Assembly (NCBI RefSeq): GCF_018967865.2
Contig: NZ_JAHLZY020000001.1
Location: forward strand, 1,736,001 to 1,800,000
Length of the DNA stretch: 64,000 nucleotides
DNA from: Hymenobacter siberiensis
GTDB lineage: Bacteria > Bacteroidota > Bacteroidia > Cytophagales > Hymenobacteraceae
Reading direction: 5' to 3'
Shown: piece after piece, positions 58,314 to 64,000 of the stretch
How positions within the stretch are numbered: position 1 is the stretch's first letter
How the letters are laid out: each line of letters begins with the position of its first letter
Notes under the pieces: generated by a model
The model's database searches: none
Told to the model about the DNA's origin: nothing
Seen by the model: the letters and a program-made list of their open reading frames with translations, nothing else
Translations under genes and position numbers: made by a program

Positions 58314-59318
58314 ATGCCAAACTGGACTCTCACCCCGTACCTGCTTCCGCTTCGCTACGTGTGGAAAATATCCCGCAACGCCTCGGCCACTAAAATCAAT
58401 CTGGTGTTGCGCGTAGCCGGGCACGGTCAGCACGGAACCGGCGAGGCCGCGCCCAATATGCGCTACGGCGAGTCGCTCGAGCTGCTTCGGTAGCAGTTTA
58501 ATGAGCTGTTGGGTAATGGGTTATCCGAAACAAATACGCTGCCGGAGCTGGATGCGCTACTGGCCACGCATCCCGTGGCCCATGCCCTGAGCTTTGCCCT
58601 TGAAGCCGCCCTCGTGCGGTGGCTGGCCGCCTGCGCCGGGCAGCCGGTGTGGCAATGGCTGGGCGTGCTGCCCCCTGCCGCCGCTGTGCCCACGGCTTTT
58701 TCCCTGCCCATTATGGCGCCGGGCGCGGTGGCGGACTTTCTGCGCGAGCAGGATGCTGCCCGCTTTCAGCTCTTGAAAATCAAGGTAAACCAAGCCGAAG
58801 GACTCGACCTATTGCGCGAAGTATCGCGTGCCCTGCCCGGCCACGCCCTGCTGGTGGATGGCAACGAAGCCTGGCCCGATGCCGACAGCGTGCTACGGTT
58901 TCTGGAAGAAACGGCCGCAGTGCCCGGCCTGCACCTGAAACTGCTGGAGCAGCCCCTGCCCGCCGCCCTGGCCGATGACTACCGCTACCTGCGCCCCCGC
59001 AGCAGCGTGCCGCTCATCGCCGATGAATCGGTGACCGACGCGGCCGATTTTGCCGAAATCACCCAGCAGTTCCACGGCGTGAATGTGAAGCTGATGAAAG
59101 CCGGCGGCTTCCGGCGGGGCATCGACCTGCTGCACCGTACCCGCGCCCATGGCTTGCTGCCCATGCTGGGCTGCATGGTCGAAACCAGCGTGGGCATCGC
59201 GGCCGCCCTCGAAATCAGCGCCCTGGCCGATGTGCTGGACCTCGATGGCTTTCTCATTATCAAGGACGAGCCGTTTGGCCTGGTGCAGGAACAGGCGGGG
59301 CTGTTGCGGCGAGTGTAG
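58314..59318 (+). pseudogene. dipeptide epimerase (enolase superfamily) with in-frame TAG
   Basis: The ATG at 58314 gives MPNWTLTPYLLPLRYVWKIS and continues in frame to LLR, where TAG at 58491-58493 (codon 60) interrupts, then QFNELLGNGLSETNTLPEL follows in the same frame. The rest is intact: LLKIKVN (KxK catalytic Lys), VDGNEAW, LLEQPLP, LIADES (the metal ligands Asp, Glu, Asp) and NVKLMKAGG (second catalytic Lys). It is most like L-Ala-D/L-Glu epimerase. One nonsense codon and no frameshift suggest a recent loss, readthrough, or a base-call error. Without its first 60 residues the capping domain would be incomplete. Confidence 0.8.
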
Positions 59319-59341
59319 CTGGCACTGCTCATGAACCCAAA

Positions 59342-59390
59342 AGCCCCAGCAAGGCGGCACTCATCAACCGAGTGCCGCCTTGCTGGGGCT
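59342..59390 (-). terminator. terminator of the DUF6799-like gene
   Basis: Perfect 20-bp arms (AGCCCCAGCAAGGCGGCACT, 59342-59361 and 59371-59390) around a 9-base loop, followed on the minus strand by TTTTGGG. It lies 16 bases after the stop of the gene at 59407. Confidence 0.8.
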
Positions 59391-59406
59391 ATTCCGCCGC
59401 TTGGGG

Positions 59407-59982
59407 CTATTTCGGAGCGTTTAGCTGCGCGTCGAGCTGCGTGAGCTGGTCGTCGATGGCTTTGGTGTTGGGCAGCGTGGTTTGGCCCTGGCTGAGCGCC
59501 CGTATTTTCTGGTTGAGCAGCTCAACCTTTTTAGTGAGCAGCGATACCTGCATGGCGGGGTCGGAGAAGCCGGGGCCGTGCTGCACGTAGGTATCGTACT
59601 TGGTGCCGGGGGGCGTGGTGGTGGGCGTGCCTTCGCCCCGGGCGGCGGCGGCGCTGGCCGGCGTGGCGAATACTACGCCCCCGTCGGGCCTCACGTAGTC
59701 GCCTTCCTGCAGGGTGATTTTTTTGCCCTTGGGGCTTATTTTGTCAGCGGGCATCTCTACGATGCCGTTTTTGTAGTTGATTTTCACACCGCCGAGCAGC
59801 TTCACGTTTTGGGTGAGGGGCATGGTTTGAGTGCCCTCGCGGCGCACTACTTCGCCGTTGGTCATCACAAACTGGGTGCGGCTGGTGGTTTGCACCGGAA
59901 AGCCACCGGCCTGGGCTGCGGCCAGGCGTGGAGCGCTGGTCAGGCAGCCGGCGGCGAATACGAGCAGGAAGAAACGAGTCAT
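59407..59982 (-). CDS. DUF6799-like secreted protein
   Basis: A 191-residue exported protein with signal peptide MTRFFLLVFAAGCLTSAPRL to AAAQ. A DUF6799-like double beta repeat follows (FVMTNGEVVRREGTQTMPLT, then GVKINYKNGIVEMP and ITLQEGDYVRPDGGVV), then a linker and a C-terminal coiled-coil region (SLLTKKVELLNQKIRALSQG). The same domain occurs in the secreted Ppx/GppA-like protein at 56867-58105. The family name is from memory. Function unknown. It is divergent from the MarR gene, with a shared upstream region that holds a palindrome. Confidence 0.65.
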   Translation of the reverse strand: MTRFFLLVFAAGCLTSAPRLAAAQAGGFPVQTTSRTQFVMTNGEVVRREGTQTMPLTQNVKLLGGVKINYKNGIVEMPADKISPKGKKITLQEGDYVRPDGGVVFATPASAAAARGEGTPTTTPPGTKYDTYVQHGPGFSDPAMQVSLLTKKVELLNQKIRALSQGQTTLPNTKAIDDQLTQLDAQLNAPK

Positions 59983-60087
59983 GGTAATAAAGAAAATGGT
60001 GAATGTGCGGGGATACGGATTTTAAGCCCCGGCGGTAGGGCGGAAGGGGAGGAGCACAGCTTTTTTCTAAAATACCGAGGAACAATG

Positions 60088-60118
60088 TTGTGACATTAAA
60101 TGTATGTACATATATTTG
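60088..60118 (+). promoter_or_regulatory. marR promoter with overlapping palindromic operator
   Basis: TTG at 60088-60090 and TATATTTG at 60111-60118, spaced 20 bases, match the Bacteroidota promoter consensus. The 10-bp perfect palindrome TATGTACATA at 60103-60112 lies in the spacer and overlaps the -7 element. This would suit autoregulation by the MarR-type protein encoded 35 bases downstream; the operator role is inference. Confidence 0.65.
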
Positions 60119-60152
60119 TATCCGATTCCACTACCTGCCATCTATGCCTGCT

Positions 60153-60608
60153 ATGCGCATCGAAGACGAAATCAAACAGCCCATTTTCCGCAACGAGTAC
60201 CAGAAAGCCCATATCAACCTGATATACACGGCTGGCTGGTTGCAGTTGCGCCAGGCAGCAGCCTTCAAACCGTTCGGCCTCACCTCGCCGCAGTTCAATA
60301 TTCTGCGCATTTTGCGCGGGCAGCACCCGCTGCCGGCCACCGTGGCCCTGCTCATCGACCGAATGCTGGACAAAACCAGCAACGCCTCGCGCATCGTGGA
60401 CCGCCTCGAAGAGAAAAAGCTGGTGACCCGCACCGTGTGCCCGGCCAATCGCCGGGCCGTTGATATCCGGATTACCAAGGCTGGCCTGGAATTACTCGAT
60501 AGCATTGAGGAAACCGGCATTCTGGACTCTAACGAAAACGCCCCGCTGAACGAGGACGAGATGCGCCAGCTGAACGACCTGCTCGATAAAATGCGAACGG
60601 TGGAATAA
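60153..60608 (+). CDS. MarR-family transcriptional regulator
   Basis: A 151-residue winged-helix regulator. The N-terminal helix IEDEIKQPIFRNEYQKAHIN aids dimerisation; LTSPQFNILRILRGQHPLPA, LIDRMLDKTSNASRIVDRLE and EKKLVTRTVCPANRRAVDIR form the wHTH with its beta wing; the final helix ends in NDLLDKMRTVE. MarR proteins repress by binding palindromes and are released by small ligands. The start at 60153 (MRIEDEI) fits relatives; an ATG at 60144 is nine bases earlier. It is followed by yceI, a pairing common in Bacteroidota. Confidence 0.9.
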   Translation: MRIEDEIKQPIFRNEYQKAHINLIYTAGWLQLRQAAAFKPFGLTSPQFNILRILRGQHPLPATVALLIDRMLDKTSNASRIVDRLEEKKLVTRTVCPANRRAVDIRITKAGLELLDSIEETGILDSNENAPLNEDEMRQLNDLLDKMRTVE

Positions 60609-60675
60609 GCCATTTTCAATCTCTGCTGTTGCCCAGGTTCCGGCACGCTTTTTCGTTGCAGCCGGGCCATACCGC

Positions 60676-60703
60676 TTGTTTCAAACTATACTTCTTACCT
60701 TTT
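60676..60703 (+). promoter_or_regulatory. possible promoter of the YceI gene
   Basis: TTG at 60676-60678 and TACCTTTT at 60696-60703 (seven of eight bases of TAnnTTTG) are spaced 17 bases, 18 bases before the start codon. This suggests YceI can be expressed independently of marR. Confidence 0.4.
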
Positions 60704-60721
60704 TTCCAATACTTGCTTAAG

Positions 60722-61360
60722 ATGAAAAAAATCCTCTTGCCCGCCCTGTTTGCCATTGCCACCATTGGTGCAACTTTCGCTGCTTCGGCTCCTAAAGTGG
60801 CTACCGTGGCAGCTCCTGCCCCCGCCTACAAGCTGCAGCCGCAGCTGAGCACTCTGGGCTGGGAAGGCAAAGCCGTAACCCACGGCCACAACGGCACTAT
60901 GCAATTTTCCGACGGCGAATTGCTCGTGAAGGGCAACTCCATCGTGGGCGGTACCGTGACCGTGAACATGAAAACCATGGTGGCCACCGACATCAAAGAT
61001 GCCGAAAGCCAGGGCAAATTTGTGGGCCACATGAGCAGCGACGATTTCTTCGGCGTGGAGAAATTCCCCACCTCGACCTTCAAAATCGTCAGCGTAACGC
61101 CCATCAAAGGTGCCGCCGCCAATGCCGATAACGCGACCATCGCCGGCGACCTGACCATTAAGGGCGTGACGCAGCGCATCAGCTTCCCGGCTAAAGCCGG
61201 CGTGAAAGACGGTGTGGCCGCCGCTACCGGCAAAGTAACCATCGACCGTACCAAGTTTGGCCTGAAATACGGCTCGAAGTCGTTCTTCGACAGCATTGGC
61301 GACAAAGCCATCTACGACACGTTCGACTTGACTTTCAACGTCATCGCCAAGAAAGCCTAA
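60722..61360 (+). CDS. YceI-family lipid-binding-like protein
   Basis: A 212-residue exported lipocalin-like beta-barrel protein. The signal peptide is MKKILLPALFAIATIGATFA. YceI motifs: LGWEGKAVTHGHNGTMQF near residues 45-62, GGTVTVNMKTM, SDDFFGVEKFPTSTF, ATIAGDLTIKGVTQRISF, and IDRTKFGLKYGSKSFFD. YceI proteins bind isoprenoid chains in the periplasm and often respond to acid or osmotic stress. It lies 113 bases after the MarR gene and may be its target. Confidence 0.92.
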   Translation: MKKILLPALFAIATIGATFAASAPKVATVAAPAPAYKLQPQLSTLGWEGKAVTHGHNGTMQFSDGELLVKGNSIVGGTVTVNMKTMVATDIKDAESQGKFVGHMSSDDFFGVEKFPTSTFKIVSVTPIKGAAANADNATIAGDLTIKGVTQRISFPAKAGVKDGVAAATGKVTIDRTKFGLKYGSKSFFDSIGDKAIYDTFDLTFNVIAKKA

Positions 61361-61373
61361 CTGCGGTTTTCAA

Positions 61374-61426
61374 CCCGAATAAATAAAAAAGCCCGCCGAT
61401 TCGGCGGGCTTTTTTATTTATTCGGG
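61374..61426. terminator. bidirectional terminator including a gene end
   Basis: Arms of 26 bp (CCCGAATAAATAAAAAAGCC and on) pair around a single central T. Both sides have A/T runs next to a GC stem GCCCGCCGA. The right arm includes the last codons and stop of the leftward gene at 61418. It ends both converging genes. Confidence 0.9.
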
Positions 61427-61975
61427 GATTTCAAATTTTCGGGGCAGGTTGAATTTTAGGTTGTGGCTCTTTTTGCGGCGGTGTAGCTCGCTCAGCACAT
61501 CGTCTAATTCTGATTGGTATTCGACCCACAGGTCCTCGTGCAAGCTTTTGAGGACGAGGGCGGGCAGGCGGGCAGCCAGGCGCGCGGTGGCGTTGTAAAA
61601 GCCGTCCCACACGCTGTCGAACTGGCCCGAGTAATTATCGATGCACTGCCGCAGAATGTAGAGCAGCAGGTCGATTTCGAGCTGCTTATTTTTGGTGATG
61701 CGGCGGGCGCGGGCGGCTTCCTGCACGCCGGCGCGCACGGCCTTCACGAGGCTGCGGTTGAGTAGGCGGCCGGTCACAGCCACGGTAAACAGCTCGTGGA
61801 TGCGGTCGGCGGTTTCTTCCTGAATCTGGTCCAGGGTTATATCGGCCAGCAGCTCGAAGCGGAAGGTTTCGTAGAGCTCGGCGTCGCGGCGCACGGCGCG
61901 GAGCAGGAGGGCTTCCTTTTCGGGTTCGGAGAGGCGTTTGAGGGCTTTTTTGAAATCGGCGGAGGGAACGGGCAT
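61418..61975 (-). CDS. conserved hypothetical protein
   Basis: A 185-residue, mainly helical, highly charged soluble protein. It starts VPSADFKKALKRLSEPEKEA, has RRDAELYETFRFELLAD and GVQEAARARRITKNKQLEID in the middle, and a C-terminal LHRRKKSHNLKFNLPRKFE. No named family is recognised; no signal peptide. Its single-gene unit is convergent with yceI and divergent from clpS. Possibly a nucleic-acid or protein interaction factor, but that is only from charge. Confidence 0.65.
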   Translation of the reverse strand: MPVPSADFKKALKRLSEPEKEALLLRAVRRDAELYETFRFELLADITLDQIQEETADRIHELFTVAVTGRLLNRSLVKAVRAGVQEAARARRITKNKQLEIDLLLYILRQCIDNYSGQFDSVWDGFYNATARLAARLPALVLKSLHEDLWVEYQSELDDVLSELHRRKKSHNLKFNLPRKFEIPE

Positions 61976-62127
61976 GAGGGGCGGGGGCTAGGAGCAAAGT
62001 TCGCGCTACTCGTTCGCATAATGGCGGGGTAAGGTTTGCGTATTTGCCAGGATTTCACGAAACGAAACGGGCGGGTTTGGGGTTATCAGGAGCTGCCTCA
62101 CACGGGCTTTCTGCGTAAATTTGCCTT

Positions 62128-62409
62128 ATGAATACCCGTCCGCAAACCGACTACGATGAAGAGGTTCTACTGCTCGAAGAAGAAGCCGAGCTGCGCAACC
62201 TCGTCGTGTACAACGATGAAATTAACACTTTCGACCACGTCATTAAAACCCTGATGGACGTGTGTGGCCACCAGCCCGAGCAAGCCGAGCAATGTACCCT
62301 GCTCATCCACTACAAGGGAAAGTGCGCCGTCAAAATGGGTACTTACGAGGAGTTGGAGCCCCTTTGCACCGCCATTCACGACCGCGGCATTGCCGCCGAT
62401 GTTATTTGA
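62128..62409 (+). CDS. clpS: ATP-dependent Clp protease adaptor ClpS
   Basis: A 93-residue adaptor that hands N-degron substrates to ClpAP. After an acidic N-terminal tail (DYDEEVLLLEEEAELRN) is the ClpS core LVVYNDEINTFDHVIKTLMD, where the NDE motif and following residues line the N-end pocket, then LLIHYKGKCAVKMGTYEELE and IHDRGIAADV. All core features are present. The short upstream region contains TAAATTTG (62116-62123), a possible -7 element just before the start, which would give a very short leader. Confidence 0.93.
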   Translation: MNTRPQTDYDEEVLLLEEEAELRNLVVYNDEINTFDHVIKTLMDVCGHQPEQAEQCTLLIHYKGKCAVKMGTYEELEPLCTAIHDRGIAADVI

Positions 62410-62499
62410 TGTGGAAATGTGCTGATGTGAGAATGTGCTGAATTATACGATTAGCACACCTTTCATTTTGCATATTTTCACATCAGCACATTTTCACAT
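62409..62499. repeat. word-repeat inverted element, ATGTGCTGATGTGA
   Basis: Left arm ATGTGGAAATGTGCTGATGT then GA (62409-62430), right arm TCACATCAGCACATTTTCAC then AT (62478-62499), with one mismatch. The loop carries another GAATGTGCTGA copy of the word. It fills the gap between clpS and recR; its first base is the last base of the clpS stop codon. Confidence 0.8.
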
Positions 62500-62506
62500 T
62501 TTTTGA

Positions 62507-63121
62507 ATGGAATTTCCCTCCAAACTGATTGAAAACGCCGTGGGCGAGCTGTCGCGCCTGCCCGGCATCGGCCGCAAAACGGCCCTGCGGCTGGCCCTGC
62601 ACCTGCTGAAAGCCGAAATGGACACCACTGCCAGCCTAGCCGAGGCGTTGGCCAAGATGCGGTTTGAAATTACCTACTGCAAAACCTGCCACAGCATTTC
62701 CGACGCCGAAGAATGCGGCATTTGCGCCAACAAGCTGCGCGACCACAGCCTCGTCTGCGTAGTGTCGGACGTGCGCGACGTTATTGCCATCGAAAACACG
62801 GGCCAGTACAAGGGCGTGTACCACGTGCTGGGCGGCGTTATTTCGCCCATTGAAGGCATCGGGCCTTCCGATTTGCACATTGACTCGCTGGTGGAGCGGG
62901 CGGCGGGTGAAGACTCGGAAGTGCGCGAGGTTATTCTTGCCATCTCGCCCACCATGGAGGGCGACACCACGGCCTTCTACCTATCGCGCCGCCTGCGCGA
63001 TTTGCCCAACGTGCACATCAGCACTATTGCCCGGGGTATTCCGATGGGCGGCGAGCTGGAATACGCCGACGAAATCACCCTCGGCCGCAGCATCGTGGAC
63101 CGCCTGCGGCAGGCCCGGTAG
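62507..63121 (+). CDS. recR: recombination protein RecR
   Basis: A 204-residue protein of recombinational repair that loads RecA at gaps with RecF and RecO. The N-terminal helix-hairpin-helix is LSRLPGIGRKTALRLALHLL. The zinc finger with four Cys is YCKTCHSISDAEECGIC. The Toprim domain follows with VCVVSDVRDVIAIE, and the Walker-like C-terminal part carries ARGIPMGGELEYADEITLGR. Length is typical. It is likely a single-gene unit between two word-repeat elements. Confidence 0.95.
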   Translation: MEFPSKLIENAVGELSRLPGIGRKTALRLALHLLKAEMDTTASLAEALAKMRFEITYCKTCHSISDAEECGICANKLRDHSLVCVVSDVRDVIAIENTGQYKGVYHVLGGVISPIEGIGPSDLHIDSLVERAAGEDSEVREVILAISPTMEGDTTAFYLSRRLRDLPNVHISTIARGIPMGGELEYADEITLGRSIVDRLRQAR

Positions 63122-63122
63122 T

Positions 63123-63230
63123 TTTTTAGCTGTTAGCCATTAGCTGTTAGCTTTGTCGGCACTTCCCGAGGAGCCGCTCGGTCGCCACAAAAAAGCTAAC
63201 AGCTAACAGCTGATGGCTAACAGCTAAAAA
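63123..63230. repeat. word-repeat inverted element, TTAGCTGTTAGC
   Basis: The left part, TTTTTAGCTGTTAGCCATTA then GCTGTTAGCTTT (63123-63154), pairs with AAAGCTAACAGCTAACAGCT then GATGGCTAACAGCTAAAAA (63192-63230), the right part having one extra AACAGCT unit. It ends directly before the TTG start of the glycosyltransferase gene. Confidence 0.8.
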
Positions 63231-64000
63231 TTGAAGCTCTCCGTCGTCATTGTCAATTATAACGTCTGCTATTTCCTGGAGCAGGCGCTGCTTTCGGTGC
63301 GGCGGGCCGTGGAGAAGCTGGGGCAGCCGGTAGAAGTTTTCGTGGTCGATAATAACTCGGCCGACGGCTCGGTGGCCATGGTGCGGGCGCGGTTCCCGGA
63401 GGTTGTGCTCATTGCCAACCGCGACAACCCTGGCTTCTCGAAAGGCAACAACCAGGCCCTGCGCCGCGCCACCGGCCAGTACCAGCTGCTGCTGAACCCC
63501 GATACCGTGGTGGAGGAAGACACCTTCCGCGCTTGCTGCGACTTCATGGACGCGCACCCCGACTGCGGCGGCCTCGGCATAAAAATGCTGGATGGCCAGG
63601 GCAAATTTCTGCCCGAAAGCAAGCGCGCCCTGCCCACGCCGGCCGTGGCGTTCTATAAGATGTTCGGGCTGGCGGGCGTATTTCCGAAGTCGCGCACTTT
63701 CGGGCGCTACCATCTGGGCTTCCTCGACAAGGACGAAACCCACGAGATTGAGGTGCTGAGCGGTGCCTTCATGCTGCTGCGCAAGGCCGCGCTGGACCAG
63801 GTGGGCCTGCTCGACGAAGACTATTTCATGTACGGCGAGGACATCGACCTCTCGTACCGCCTCACCCAGGGCGGCTGGAAAAACTATTATTTTCCCGGCA
63901 CCCGCATCATTCACTACAAGGGCGAAAGCACGAAGCGCACCAGCGTGAACTACGTGTTTGTGTTTTACCGGGCGATGGTGATTTTTGCTCAGAAACACTT
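63231..64000 (+). CDS. family 2 glycosyltransferase, 3' end outside the window
   Basis: A GT2 enzyme, at least 256 residues, cut by the window edge. The start LKLSVVIVNYNVCYFLEQAL is the standard GT-A opening, followed by VVDNNSADGS, FSKGNNQALRRATGQYQLLL, NPDTVVEEDT, and MYGEDIDLSYRLTQGGWKNY with the acidic catalytic-base region. It most resembles rhamnosyltransferase-like enzymes of cell-surface polysaccharide synthesis. The only suitable start is TTG at 63231, right after a hairpin repeat. No downstream context is visible. Confidence 0.9.
   Translation, partial: MKLSVVIVNYNVCYFLEQALLSVRRAVEKLGQPVEVFVVDNNSADGSVAMVRARFPEVVLIANRDNPGFSKGNNQALRRATGQYQLLLNPDTVVEEDTFRACCDFMDAHPDCGGLGIKMLDGQGKFLPESKRALPTPAVAFYKMFGLAGVFPKSRTFGRYHLGFLDKDETHEIEVLSGAFMLLRKAALDQVGLLDEDYFMYGEDIDLSYRLTQGGWKNYYFPGTRIIHYKGESTKRTSVNYVFVFYRAMVIFAQKH

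Overview
The window reads as chromosome of a GC-rich member of the Bacteroidota, most likely Hymenobacter or a close relative in the Hymenobacteraceae. The grounds are: three very large secreted proteins with type IX secretion system (T9SS) C-terminal signals, including a gliding-motility-type one; a PID-CTERM-like small protein; DUF2911, DUF6799-like, MarR/YceI and PIG-L genes typical of this group; promoters of the TTG-N17-23-TAnnTTTG kind; no clear Shine-Dalgarno sequences; and many intergenic hairpin repeats. The genus is inferred, not proven. There is no rRNA, CRISPR array or recognisable prophage; one tRNA (Leu, CAG) is present.

Layout. 1-6.6 kb: thiL, two small envelope proteins, an LLM flavin oxidoreductase, two unknown genes and rlmD. 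6.6-14.5 kb: two giant T9SS cargo proteins. 14.8-24.1 kb: an SDR gene, then an IS-rich stretch with two head-to-head copies of one IS4-family element, a 1338-residue VCBS/FG-GAP adhesin-like T9SS protein, a PID-CTERM-like protein and a second, Tn5-like IS4 element. 24.2-36 kb: subtilisin-like protease, a small winged-helix-like gene, a 21-bp phased repeat array, PIG-L deacetylase, aspartate kinase, PAP2 phosphatase, glycerophosphodiester phosphodiesterase, CocE/NonD hydrolase and a second SDR. 36-44 kb: DUF2911 protein, a DUF433/DUF5615 toxin-antitoxin pair whose toxin is destroyed by a MITE, a Coa1-like membrane protein, an MsbA-like exporter, a TonB-domain protein, a sodium:solute symporter and an MBL hydrolase. 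44-47 kb: a three-gene unit of an anchored, probably exported Ppx/GppA-like protein, a membrane-anchored PspA-like coiled-coil protein and a soluble coiled-coil protein. 47-58 kb: M61 protease, methyltransferase, tRNA-Leu, PAP2 protein, GAF-like protein, two lipoproteins, a DAACS symporter and a secreted paralogue of the Ppx/GppA-like protein. 58-64 kb: an epimerase gene with an internal stop, a DUF6799-like protein, MarR plus YceI, clpS, recR and a glycosyltransferase running off the end.

Common threads. Much of the coding capacity serves the envelope and cell surface (T9SS cargo, lipoproteins, proteases, transporters). The intergenic DNA is crowded with long, often perfect inverted repeats in several families; one family is mobile (18-bp terminal repeats, AAT target repeats) and has interrupted a toxin gene. 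The two signals I find most unusual are the 12-unit, exactly 21-bp-spaced non-coding array at 26372-26623 next to a small putative DNA-binding protein, and the two Ppx/GppA-fold proteins that carry export signals, one of them in an operon with PspA-like coiled-coil proteins.
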